The notes beneath the pieces were generated by a model, which saw only the letters and a list, made by a program, of their open reading frames with translations, was not told the origin of the DNA and searched no databases. Both the position numbers and the translations under genes were made by a program. From an uncultured Atopobiaceae bacterium (lineage in GTDB: Bacteria > Actinomycetota > Coriobacteriia > Coriobacteriales > Atopobiaceae): DNA of 54,216 nucleotides. Each line of letters opens with the position of its first letter. The stretch's first letter is position 1. The stretch covers positions 1-54,216 of the forward strand of contig CANRLS010000006.1 in the NCBI GenBank assembly GCA_947631545.1. The letters are read 5' to 3'. Positions 26,688 to 35,226 of this stretch are shown piece by piece.

Positions 26688-29450
26688 TCAGAGGGTTTCG
26701 ATCATCGTATCGAGCACGTAGGGCAAGATCCCGCCCTTCGCCATGTAGAGCGCCTCCGTCGGCGTGTCGATGCGCACGCGGCAGGGAATCTCGTCCCTGG
26801 ATCCATCCGAGCGCGTGACCGCGAGCGTCGTCATGGGGGCGGGCCTTCCGCCATCCACCCGCACGCCCTCGACGTCGAAGGTCTCGTCGCCCTTCAGATG
26901 GAGCGCTGCGAGCCTTGCGGCATCGGCCTCCAGGGGCAGGATGCCCATGCCCACGAGGTTCGACCGATGGATGCGCTCGAAGCTCTCGGCCACGACGCAG
27001 CGCACGCCCTGGAGGAGCGGTCCCTTGGCGGCCCAGTCGCGGCTCGAGCCCGAGCCGTACATCTTGCCGGCGATCACCAGGAGGTCGATCCCGGCCTTGC
27101 GCGCGCTCTCGGCCGCATCCCAAATGGTGGCGATCTCGCCGGTGATCGGATCGGTCGTGTAGCCGCCCTGCCTGCCGTCGGCCATGGCGTTCACAAGGCG
27201 CACGTTCGCGAAGGTTCCGCGCTCCATCACCTCGTGGTTCCCCCTTCGGGCGCCATAGGTGTTGAAGTCGGCGACCTGGACGCCGTGCGCCTCGAGGTAT
27301 CGCGCGGCGGGCGAATCTGGCGCGATGCTCCCCGCCGGGGAGATGTGATCGGTCGTCACGAAGTCGCCGAGCAGCGCGAGGCATCGCCCGCCCGAGATGG
27401 AGACTTCGCTCTGCCGCCTCGCGTCCTCGAAATAGGGCGGTCGGCGGATGTAGGTGGAGTCCGGATCCCACGGGTAGGTGTCGCCCTCGGGCGTCTCGAT
27501 CAGCTCCCAGGTGGCGTCGCCCCTGAAGATGTCCCGCGTGCCCTCGTAGAGGTCGGCCGTGAGGACGGCGCCGAGCACCTCGTCCACGTCCCGGGTGGAT
27601 GGCATGAGGTCGCAGAGCATGACCTCCGTGCCGTCCTCGGCCACGCCGACGGGCTCCTTCGAGAGGTCGGCGTCGACGGTCCCCTTGAGCGCGTAGGCCA
27701 CGACCATGGCGGGCGCGCTGAGGTAGTTCTGGGCGACGTCGGGGGAGATGCGGCCCTCGAAGTTGCGGTTGCCCGACAGGATGCTCGAGATCTCGAGGTC
27801 CTTCGCGATGGCGCTCATCGAGGGCAGGATCGGCCCGGAGTTGCCGATGCAGGAGAGGCAGCCCCACCCGCACGTGGCGAATCCGAGTTCGGCGAGGGGC
27901 TCCGAGAGCCCCGCCCTGTCGAGGAGCTCCGTCGTGGCGCGCGATCCCGGGGCGAGGATGCGCTTGACCCAGGGCGCCGCCGTGAGGCCGAGCTCGCGGG
28001 CGCGCTTGGCCACGAGCCCCGCCGCGATGACCATCGCGGCGTCCGTCGCCGTCGTGCAGCTCGTGATGGCGGCGATGCCCAGGGCGCCGTGGCCCACCTC
28101 GAAGGCGCCCTCGTCGGTCTCGACGCTGAAGCGGGCATCGAAGTCACCATGGCCATGGGCCTCGGCGGCTTCGCGGAAGCGCTCCCTCAGGCCGGCCGGC
28201 GTCACGCGATCGTGGGGCCTCGACGGTCCGGCCAGGGAGGGCACGACCGAGGAGAGGTCGAGCGACAGGGTCTTGGCGTAGGTGCGATGGATGTGGCGCG
28301 CCTCCACGCCGAAGACGCCCTGCGCCCTCGCGTACTCGCCCACGAGCGCCACCTCGGCCTCTGGCCGTCCGGTGAGCTCGAGGTAGGCGAGCAGCTCGTC
28401 ATCGATCGGGAAGACCGTGGCGGTGGCGCCGTACTCGGGCGTCATGTTCGCCACGCAGGCGCGCTGCGTCACCGAGAGCGACGCCACGCCGTCGCCCGTG
28501 ATCTCGACGATCTTTCCCACCACGTTCTCCTCGCGGAGCAGCTCGCAGACGGTGAGCGCGAGATCCATGGCCTGCACGCCGTCGCCGAGCGAGCCCGTGA
28601 GCTCCAGGGCCACGACCTCGGGCACGTTCATGGGGAGCGAGAGCCCGAGGGCCGCCGCCTCGCACTCGATGCCGCCGAGGCCCCAGCCGAGCACGCCGAG
28701 GCCGTTCACGGTGGTGGTGTGGGAGTCGGAGCCCACGACGGTGTCGAAGCAGGCCATGGGGGGCTCGCCGGCCTCCCCTATCCACAGGGCGTCCGTCGCG
28801 ACGACGCTCGCGAAGCGCTCGACGTTCAGCTGATGGCAGATGCCCTGGCCGGGCGGCACGATGGCCACGTTCGAGAACGACTCGCTCGCCCATTTGAGGA
28901 AGCTGAACCGCTCGGCGTTGCGCTCGGCCTCGATCTGGAGGTTCCTCTCGGCGGCCCCGGCGCAGCCGGCGACGTCGGCCTGCACCGAGTGGTCGACCAC
29001 GAGCACGCAGGGGATGCGCGGGTTCACGGCCCTGGGGTCTCCCCCGCGCTCCACCATCGCATCGCGCATGGCCGCGAAGTCCACGAAGATGGGGACGCCG
29101 GTGAAGTCCTGGAAGAGCACCCTCGCCGGCGAGAACTCCACCTCGCGACCGGCCCTGCCCTCGAGCCCGGCGTCCACGACACGGCGCGCCGCCTCGACGG
29201 CCGCCTCGTCGGAGGGGGCGCGGCGGACGACGTTCTCGAGGAGCCGAACAAGGGAGCGCGGTAGCCTCAGCGCCCCGGGGATCCTCGCCACGTCGATCAT
29301 CAGGCGCTCCTCGCCCTTGGCCGAGATGCGCTTGGGGATCCTCGCGGCTCTCACCTCGCGTTCGAACTCCTCGTCGAACAGCGCCGAATCGTCGACGCGG
29401 CGCTCGCTGCCGAAGGCGCTCTCAGAGGCTTCGCTGGCTCGCTCGTTCAT
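26688..29450 (-). CDS. acnA: Aconitate hydratase (AcnA/IRP type)
   Basis: Aconitase interconverts citrate and isocitrate. In an anaerobe this is likely to serve glutamate synthesis. The 920-residue protein contains the [4Fe-4S] ligand regions SCTTATD and GCLSCIGNSG, the early DHSVQ, GSDSHTT, and YGSGSSRDWAAKG near the C-terminus; the swivelling domain comes last. The ATG at 29450 has GGAGAGGG upstream and overlaps the ATPase gene by 29 bp. About 50 charged residues precede the conserved start. The first Cys motif reads TSCTTATD, where aconitases usually have TSCTNTS. Confidence 0.94.
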   Translation of the reverse strand: MNERASEASESAFGSERRVDDSALFDEEFEREVRAARIPKRISAKGEERLMIDVARIPGALRLPRSLVRLLENVVRRAPSDEAAVEAARRVVDAGLEGRAGREVEFSPARVLFQDFTGVPIFVDFAAMRDAMVERGGDPRAVNPRIPCVLVVDHSVQADVAGCAGAAERNLQIEAERNAERFSFLKWASESFSNVAIVPPGQGICHQLNVERFASVVATDALWIGEAGEPPMACFDTVVGSDSHTTTVNGLGVLGWGLGGIECEAAALGLSLPMNVPEVVALELTGSLGDGVQAMDLALTVCELLREENVVGKIVEITGDGVASLSVTQRACVANMTPEYGATATVFPIDDELLAYLELTGRPEAEVALVGEYARAQGVFGVEARHIHRTYAKTLSLDLSSVVPSLAGPSRPHDRVTPAGLRERFREAAEAHGHGDFDARFSVETDEGAFEVGHGALGIAAITSCTTATDAAMVIAAGLVAKRARELGLTAAPWVKRILAPGSRATTELLDRAGLSEPLAELGFATCGWGCLSCIGNSGPILPSMSAIAKDLEISSILSGNRNFEGRISPDVAQNYLSAPAMVVAYALKGTVDADLSKEPVGVAEDGTEVMLCDLMPSTRDVDEVLGAVLTADLYEGTRDIFRGDATWELIETPEGDTYPWDPDSTYIRRPPYFEDARRQSEVSISGGRCLALLGDFVTTDHISPAGSIAPDSPAARYLEAHGVQVADFNTYGARRGNHEVMERGTFANVRLVNAMADGRQGGYTTDPITGEIATIWDAAESARKAGIDLLVIAGKMYGSGSSRDWAAKGPLLQGVRCVVAESFERIHRSNLVGMGILPLEADAARLAALHLKGDETFDVEGVRVDGGRPAPMTTLAVTRSDGSRDEIPCRVRIDTPTEALYMAKGGILPYVLDTMIETL

Positions 29451-31863
29451 GGGCCCTCTCCTCAACTTTCGTGGCGATGCGGTGGTAGAAGCCGCCCTCG
29501 TCCTCATTTACCCGTGCGTGGCGCCAGAGCGCCTCGAAGATGATCACCGCGATGACGCTCACGACGGCGAGGAATATCGCCATGCCGCCGTTCAGGGGCG
29601 CCACCTCGAAGAACCAGCCGAACGCCGTGACGCCGAGCGCGATGACGCTGATGGTGAAGATGAGGAGCGCGATGCGCAGCGGGTTAAGGGGCTGGGAGAT
29701 GCGCCAGATGAGCCAGATGCCCACCACCGAGGTGACGCAGGTGGCGATGGTTGAGACCTGGTCGGTGTCGAAGCCGAGCGCGTAGCGCAGCAGCACGATG
29801 CAGGCGAGCCCGAACGACACCGCCACCGAGGCGGGCATGGACCGGCTGAGCACGTGGGCGAGGAAATCGCCCCGCACCCGCTCGTGGTTGGGCTCGAGCG
29901 CCAGCACGAACGACGGGATCCCGATGAGCACCCCCGAGATGAGGGAGAGCTGGATGGGGAGCATCGGGTAGGGCGGCACCAGGATGCAGAGGATCCCGAT
30001 GGCCATGGAGAAGACGGTCTTCTCGAGGAAGAGCGCCGCCGAGCGCTGGAGGTTGTTGATGGAGCGGCGCCCCTCGTCCACGACGTCGGGCATGTGGGCG
30101 AAATCGTTGTCGACCAGCACGATCTCGGCGACGGTGCGGGCGGCATCGGAGCCGGAGGCCATGGCGACCGAGCAATCGGCCTCCCTGAGCGCCAGCACGT
30201 CGTTCACGCCGTCGCCCGTCATGGCGACGGTATGGCCCTCGGCCTTGAGCGCCAGGAGGAGCCCCTTCTTCTGCTGGGGCGTCACCCGGCCGAAGACCGT
30301 GTAGGCGCGCGCGGCCCTCGCCAGGGCCTCGTCGTCTGCGATGGTGGAGGCGTCCACGTAGGCATCGGCGCCCTCGACGCCCGCCTCCTTGGCGATCGCC
30401 GCCACGGTTGCGGGGTCGTCCCCCGAGATGATCTTGCAGACGACCCCCTGCTGGCGGAAGAACTCGAGCGTCTTGGGGGCCGACGACCGGATATGGTCCG
30501 AGATGGCGACGATGCCGAGGACCTTCGGATCTCCGATGATGCGGTCCCGGTCGTCGAAGCCGTCGCAGGTGGCCACCACGAGCACGCGCGAGGTCGCGGG
30601 GAAGCTCCGGATGGCCTCCTCCACCTCGCCGAAGCGCTCGCCGAGCACGAATTGGCCCGCTCCGAAGACGAGGGCCCTGCCGGCCTCGGTGACGCAGCCC
30701 GAGTACTTCCGCTCGCTCGAGAAGGGCACGGCCCGACGGACCGGCTCCATCGCCACGCCCTCGCGCTCGGCGTAGGCGAGCACGGCCTCCGCCGTCTCGT
30801 TGGCGTCGGCCTCGTTGGCCTTGGCGACGCTCGCCATCGCGCCGATGACCGCCTCCTCGGTGGCGTCCCCGAGCGGCCTGATGTCGCGGACCTCCATGAC
30901 GCCCGCGGTGATGGTGCCCGTCTTGTCGAGGCAGAGCACGTCCACCCTCGCCAGCGTCTCGATGCAGTAGAGCTGCTGCACGAGCACCTGCTCCGTGGCG
31001 AGGCGGATGGTGGCGATGGCGAGCACCGTGGAGGTGAGCAGCACGAGCCCCTGGGGGATCATGCCGATGACCGCGGCCACCATGGAGAGGATCGACTCGT
31101 CGAAGCCGAGGCCCGAGAGCCATGAGCGCAGGAAGAGCAGAAGGCCCACGGGCAGGAGCACGTAGGTCCCCAGCCGGATGATCATCTCGAGCGTCGTCAT
31201 GATCTCGGAGTTCACGGGCTTGGCCTGCTTGGCCTCGTCGTTGATGCGCGCCGCGTACGAGGCGGCCCCCACGCGCACGGCCTGGGCCTTGGTGGACCCG
31301 GAGGCCACGAAGGAGCCGGAGAGGAGCACATCGCCCACCGTCTTCTCGACGGGCCGGCTCTCCCCGGTGAGGAGCGATTCGTTCATGTAGACCGAGCCCT
31401 CGCGGACCTCCAGGTCCGCGGGCACCTGGTCGCCATGGGAGAGGAGGACGATGTCGCCCTGGACGATGCTCTCCGTGGGCACCTCCCGCTCCTCGCCGTC
31501 CCGGATGACCCTGGCGGGCCTCGCGGCGAGGATCGTCAGCTGATCCACGGCCATCTTCGAGCGGATCTCCTGGAAGATGCCGATGGCCATGTTGGCGAGC
31601 ACGATGAGCATGAAGAGCATGTTGCGGTAGCTGCCCGTGATGAACACGAGCACGGCGAGGAGCACGTTCACCCCGTTGAAGAGGGTGAGGGTGTGGTCGG
31701 CGACGATCTGGCCGATGCTCTTGGTCTTCGGCGAGCTATCGACGTTGGCGAGACCTTGGGACGTCCGCTCCTCCACCTGGGCGCTCGTGAGCCCGGTGAG
31801 CGGGGTCGCTTCCGTGGCCTTGGGCATCCTTGGGTCTGCCATGGGTTCCTTCCGGGGCGCCAT
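29422..31863 (-). CDS. P-type cation-transporting ATPase, CtpE-like
   Basis: This 813-residue membrane ATPase has the actuator motif LLTGES, the phosphorylation site CLDKTGTIT, and the hinge TGDGVNDVLALREADCSVAMASGSDAA. Ten membrane segments are predicted, with the last six after the hinge. The overall pattern resembles the CtpE-type calcium pumps of actinobacteria and Firmicutes. The fourth membrane segment has IPQGLVLLTS, with Gln where calcium pumps normally have a Glu that binds the ion, so the substrate is uncertain. Two starts have good ribosome binding sites, 31863 and 31842; I give the longer. The 3' end overlaps acnA. Confidence 0.9.
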   Translation of the reverse strand: MAPRKEPMADPRMPKATEATPLTGLTSAQVEERTSQGLANVDSSPKTKSIGQIVADHTLTLFNGVNVLLAVLVFITGSYRNMLFMLIVLANMAIGIFQEIRSKMAVDQLTILAARPARVIRDGEEREVPTESIVQGDIVLLSHGDQVPADLEVREGSVYMNESLLTGESRPVEKTVGDVLLSGSFVASGSTKAQAVRVGAASYAARINDEAKQAKPVNSEIMTTLEMIIRLGTYVLLPVGLLLFLRSWLSGLGFDESILSMVAAVIGMIPQGLVLLTSTVLAIATIRLATEQVLVQQLYCIETLARVDVLCLDKTGTITAGVMEVRDIRPLGDATEEAVIGAMASVAKANEADANETAEAVLAYAEREGVAMEPVRRAVPFSSERKYSGCVTEAGRALVFGAGQFVLGERFGEVEEAIRSFPATSRVLVVATCDGFDDRDRIIGDPKVLGIVAISDHIRSSAPKTLEFFRQQGVVCKIISGDDPATVAAIAKEAGVEGADAYVDASTIADDEALARAARAYTVFGRVTPQQKKGLLLALKAEGHTVAMTGDGVNDVLALREADCSVAMASGSDAARTVAEIVLVDNDFAHMPDVVDEGRRSINNLQRSAALFLEKTVFSMAIGILCILVPPYPMLPIQLSLISGVLIGIPSFVLALEPNHERVRGDFLAHVLSRSMPASVAVSFGLACIVLLRYALGFDTDQVSTIATCVTSVVGIWLIWRISQPLNPLRIALLIFTISVIALGVTAFGWFFEVAPLNGGMAIFLAVVSVIAVIIFEALWRHARVNEDEGGFYHRIATKVEERAHERASQRSL

Positions 31864-31929
31864 GCGGTGCTCTCCTCGCGGACGATGCCGCTTGCCGCAG
31901 CTAGAGGGCTTTGGTTTGGCCCAAAGCCG

Positions 31930-32006
31930 TGGTACCCTCGGCGGGATTCGAACCCGCGACCTCTCGCTCCGGAGGCGAGCGCTCTGATCCACTGAGCTAC
32001 GAGGGC
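31930..32006 (-). tRNA. tRNA-Arg with anticodon CCG
   Basis: The 77-nt gene folds as a standard cloverleaf. The acceptor stem pairs GCCCTCG with CGAGGGT (a G-U at the first pair). The D arm includes GCTC and GAGC. The anticodon stem CTCGC/GCGAG encloses the loop CTCCGGA, which gives anticodon CCG, and the T arm is GCGGGTTCGAATCCCGC. A73 and the CCA end are encoded. It decodes CGG, a common codon in such GC-rich genes. A consensus-like promoter lies just upstream. Confidence 0.97.
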
Positions 32007-32023
32007 TCATCTACGGCGACGTG

Positions 32024-32052
32024 ATTATAGACCACGCCCCGTATCGCCCCAA
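32024..32052 (-). promoter_or_regulatory. Promoter of tRNA-Arg
   Basis: On the minus strand TTGGGG (32047-32052), a 17-bp spacer and a perfect TATAAT (32024-32029) precede the mature 5' end of the tRNA by 17 bp. It may also transcribe the P-type ATPase and acnA behind the tRNA. aroF is transcribed in the other direction from the same 155-bp region. Confidence 0.7.
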
Positions 32053-32161
32053 AGCGCCGTTCATGGCCTCGAGGTGGGGGGGTGGGCGCGTCGAGCGGGA
32101 AGAAGGCCCAGCGGGCGCCATCGCGGCGGCTCGCGCACCGCATAGCGAGGAAGGCACGGAC

Positions 32162-33184
32162 ATGATCGCCATCGTCAAACCCCAAGCCACCCAAGAGCAG
32201 CTCAGACACCTCATCGCCTGGATCGAATCGAGGGGTCTGCAGACCTACGTCTCGAAGGGGGACAACGAGACCATCGTCGGCCTCGTGGGGGACACCACCG
32301 CCGTGGATCCCTTCCTTCTGGAGTCGATGGACATCATCGACCGCGTGACGCGCGTCTCCGAGCCCTTCAAGCTGGCGAACCGCAAGTTCCATCCCGAGGA
32401 CACCGTCATCGACTGCGGCTTCGGCGTGAAGATCGGCGGGGGCCACTTCCAGGTGATCGCCGGGCCCTGCTCCGTCGAGGGCGAGCAGCTCATCGACGTG
32501 GCGCGCCAGGTCAAGGACGCCGGCGCGACGATGCTTAGGGGCGGCGCCTTCAAGCCGCGCACCTCGCCCTACGCCAACCAGGGCATGGGCAAGGACGGGC
32601 TCAAGATCCTCTGCGAGGCCAAGGACGAGCTCCACATGCCCATCGTCTCGGAGGTCATGGATCCGAGGGACGTGCAGCTCTTCGAGGACCTCGGCATCGA
32701 CGTCATGCAGATCGGCGCCCGCAACATGCAGAACTTCAACCTCCTGAAGGAGGTCGGCAAGACCAAGACGCCGGTGCTCCTGAAGCGCGGCCTCTCCGCC
32801 ACCATCGACGAGTTCCTCATGGCCGCCGAGTACGTGATGAGCGAGGGCAACGAGAACGTCATCCTCTGCGAACGGGGCATCCGCACCTTCGAGACCAGGA
32901 CCCGCAACACCTTCGACACCAACGCCATCGCGGTCTGCCACCACCTCTCCCATCTGCCCATCGTGGGCGACCCGAGCCATGCCACCGGCTACACCCGCTA
33001 CGTGGTGGCGGCGGCCCTCGCCGCCACCGCGGCCGGGGCCGACGGCCTCGAGATCGAGGTGCATCCCGAGCCCTCCCATGCCTGGTCGGATGGCGCCCAG
33101 GCGCTCACGCCCGTCCAGTTCAGGAACGCCATGCGCAGGATCGAGCTCGTCCGGAGCGCCGTCGTCATGGAGGACGAGTCGTGA
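32162..33184 (+). CDS. aroF: 3-deoxy-7-phosphoheptulonate synthase with N-terminal ferredoxin-like domain
   Basis: DAHP synthase joins phosphoenolpyruvate and erythrose 4-phosphate in the first step of the shikimate pathway. The 340-residue protein belongs to the type I-beta group. Residues 1-75 form a regulatory ferredoxin-like domain (IAIVKPQATQEQL, FHPEDTVI at the junction), followed by the barrel with VIAGPCSVEG, LRGGAFKPRTSPY, LLKRGL, CERGIRTFE and DPSHATG. In the Thermotoga enzyme of this type the N-terminal domain gives feedback inhibition by tyrosine; the same is inferred here. The ATG at 32162 has AGGAAGG upstream. It heads the operon with tyrA, aroB, aroA and aroC. Confidence 0.96.
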   Translation: MIAIVKPQATQEQLRHLIAWIESRGLQTYVSKGDNETIVGLVGDTTAVDPFLLESMDIIDRVTRVSEPFKLANRKFHPEDTVIDCGFGVKIGGGHFQVIAGPCSVEGEQLIDVARQVKDAGATMLRGGAFKPRTSPYANQGMGKDGLKILCEAKDELHMPIVSEVMDPRDVQLFEDLGIDVMQIGARNMQNFNLLKEVGKTKTPVLLKRGLSATIDEFLMAAEYVMSEGNENVILCERGIRTFETRTRNTFDTNAIAVCHHLSHLPIVGDPSHATGYTRYVVAAALAATAAGADGLEIEVHPEPSHAWSDGAQALTPVQFRNAMRRIELVRSAVVMEDES

Positions 33185-34065
33185 GCCGCGACGGATCGAC
33201 GGGGGCTCCGGCCCTCGTGCCGGGCCGTGTCGGCATCGTCGGCCTCGGACTCATCGGGGGCTCGTTCGCCAAGGCGCTCCACGCAGCGGGGACCGAGACC
33301 TACGTATGGAACCGCAGCAGGGACACGCTCGAATTCGCGCTCATCGAATCGGCGACGGGCGAGCTCACGGACGATCTGGTGGGCACGTGCGAGCTCATCG
33401 TCCTCACCACCTACCCGGGCCACCTCGTCTCGTGGCTGAAGGAGAGGGCGAAGCTCGTGAACCCCAGGGCCGTGGTCATCGACGCCGCGGGCACCAAGCG
33501 GGGCGTCTGCAGGGACCTCTGGCCCGTCGCCCGAGAGCACGGGTTCGCCTTCGTCGGCGCCCACCCCATGGCCGGCACCCAGTACTCGGGGTTCTCCCAT
33601 GCCAGGGCGAACCTCTTCCGGCACGCGCCGCTCGTGCTCTGCCCCGATCCGGAGCTCGAGGACTTCAGCCGCATGGAGGCGCTCGAGCGGATCACGAAGC
33701 TCCTCGCGCCCTGCGGGTTCGGCTGCTTCACCATCGCCGATCCCGATGAGCACGATCGCCTGATCGCCTACACGTCCCAGCTCGCCCACGTCGTGTCGAA
33801 CGCCTACGTGAAGAGCCCGCAGGCCAAGGAGCACAAGGGCTTCTCCGCGGGCTCCTACAAGGACCTCACGCGCGTGGCCCGGCTGAACCCCGCCATGTGG
33901 ACCGAGCTCTTCCTGGACGATGCCGATTACCTCGCCTCCGAGATCGACGGCCTGGTCGAGCGCCTCACGGCCTATGCCGATGCCCTCAGGGCGGGCGATG
34001 CCGACGCGCTGGAGGCGCTCCTCGCCGAAGGCGTCCGGGCCAAGCGGGAGGCGGAGGGCCGATGA
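33181..34065 (+). CDS. tyrA: Prephenate dehydrogenase
   Basis: TyrA oxidises and decarboxylates prephenate to 4-hydroxyphenylpyruvate on the way to tyrosine. The 294-residue protein starts with a Rossmann fold (VGIVGLGLIGGSFA) and contains HPMAGTQYSG with the catalytic His and the substrate-binding SQLAHVVSNA region. No C-terminal ACT domain is present, so feedback control probably rests on AroF. The GTG start overlaps the aroF stop codon as GTGA, and the stop overlaps aroB as ATGA. An arogenate-specific enzyme cannot be excluded. Confidence 0.93.
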   Translation: MSRDGSTGAPALVPGRVGIVGLGLIGGSFAKALHAAGTETYVWNRSRDTLEFALIESATGELTDDLVGTCELIVLTTYPGHLVSWLKERAKLVNPRAVVIDAAGTKRGVCRDLWPVAREHGFAFVGAHPMAGTQYSGFSHARANLFRHAPLVLCPDPELEDFSRMEALERITKLLAPCGFGCFTIADPDEHDRLIAYTSQLAHVVSNAYVKSPQAKEHKGFSAGSYKDLTRVARLNPAMWTELFLDDADYLASEIDGLVERLTAYADALRAGDADALEALLAEGVRAKREAEGR

Positions 34066-35213
34066 GCGGGACCTGGGAGAGCACCTTCGGGGACGTCCGT
34101 CCCCCGGACGGCGCGGAGGTCATCGATGTTCCCACCGCGTCCCGTTCCTACCAGGTCCTCTGCGGACGCGGCCTCATCGACCGCGTGGGCCCGCTCGCCA
34201 GGCCCTTCCTCCCGGGAGAGAAGGTGCTCATCGTCTCGGATGCGAACGTCTGGAACCTCTACGGCGATCGGGTGGCCGATTCGCTCCGGAGCACCGGGCT
34301 CGAGATCTGCATCTTCGTCTTCCCGGCGGGCGAGGCCCAGAAGAACCTCCGGACCTTCGGAACCTGCCTCGAGGTCATGGCCGATGCCGGCCTCACGCGA
34401 GACGATGGCGTCGTCGCCCTCGGGGGCGGCGTCACCGGCGACCTTGGCGCCTTCGCGGCGGCCACGTACATGCGCGGCACCCGCGTCATCCAGGTGCCCA
34501 CGAGCCTCCTCGCCATGGTGGACTCCTCGGTGGGCGGCAAGACGGCCGTCGACCTCGCGGGCGGCAAGAACCTCGCGGGCGCCTTCTTCCAGCCGTCCCT
34601 CGTCGTCGTCGATGTCGACGTGCTCGCCTCGCTCACGCCCTCGCTCCTGATCGACTCCTTCGGGGAGGTCATCAAGCACGGCGTCCTCTCGGGGCCAGAC
34701 CTCTTCTACGCCATCGCCAACGATCCGGTGACGGCGTCGCTCGGGCCGGACGGCTGCGAGGGCCTCGACTTCGACCGCATGGTCTCCCTCGTCGCCGCCA
34801 ACATCCGCGTGAAGCGCGATGTGGTCGTCGCCGACGAGAGGGAGAGCGGGCTCCGCCAGACGCTCAACCTCGGCCACACCATCGGGCACGCCATCGAGGC
34901 GGCGTCGGGCTACGGCTTCGGCCATGGCTCCTGCGTCGCGGCCGGGCTCGCCATCCTCTGCCGGGGCGCCACGGCCCTCGGACTCACGCCGGCGCCCGTG
35001 ACCAGGGCCATCCAGACGTGCATCGTCGACTACGGGCTCCCCACGGCCACGGACGTCCCCGTCGAGGCGATCCTCGAGAGGGCCCGCTCCGACAAGAAGC
35101 GCCATGGCGACACCGTGAACGCCGTCATCGTCAGGTACCTGGGCTCGGTGGACGTGGTCCCCATGCCCTTCGGCGAGTTCTCGGAACTCGTGCGCCTCGG
35201 CATGGCGCTCTGA
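34062..35213 (+). CDS. aroB: 3-dehydroquinate synthase
   Basis: AroB cyclises DAHP to 3-dehydroquinate with NAD and a metal ion. The 383-residue protein has the nucleotide-binding GGGVTGDLGAFAA and PTSLLAMVDSSVGGKTAVD, the metal-binding Glu in GEVIKHG, and two His sites in LNLGHTIGHAIE and GHGSCVAAG. The ATG at 34062 overlaps the tyrA stop codon; the same frame is open further upstream inside tyrA but is only a shadow there. The N-terminus is about 20 residues longer than usual. Confidence 0.96.
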   Translation: MSGTWESTFGDVRPPDGAEVIDVPTASRSYQVLCGRGLIDRVGPLARPFLPGEKVLIVSDANVWNLYGDRVADSLRSTGLEICIFVFPAGEAQKNLRTFGTCLEVMADAGLTRDDGVVALGGGVTGDLGAFAAATYMRGTRVIQVPTSLLAMVDSSVGGKTAVDLAGGKNLAGAFFQPSLVVVDVDVLASLTPSLLIDSFGEVIKHGVLSGPDLFYAIANDPVTASLGPDGCEGLDFDRMVSLVAANIRVKRDVVVADERESGLRQTLNLGHTIGHAIEAASGYGFGHGSCVAAGLAILCRGATALGLTPAPVTRAIQTCIVDYGLPTATDVPVEAILERARSDKKRHGDTVNAVIVRYLGSVDVVPMPFGEFSELVRLGMAL

Positions 35214-35226
35214 CGGAGGGCCCCCG

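Noticed and set aside
26388-29264. A plus-strand open frame of 958 codons
   Set aside because: Antisense to acnA, whose motifs are all intact.
31917-32010. Extension of the P-type ATPase frame through the tRNA gene
   Set aside because: The tRNA-Arg cloverleaf and its promoter explain this stretch. The ATPase starts at 31863 or 31842 with good ribosome binding sites.
32030-32161. A T-box or amino acid riboswitch in the aroF leader
   Set aside because: The G-rich run GGTGGGGGGGTGG only superficially resembles a T-box motif; no terminator/antiterminator pair or specifier loop is visible.
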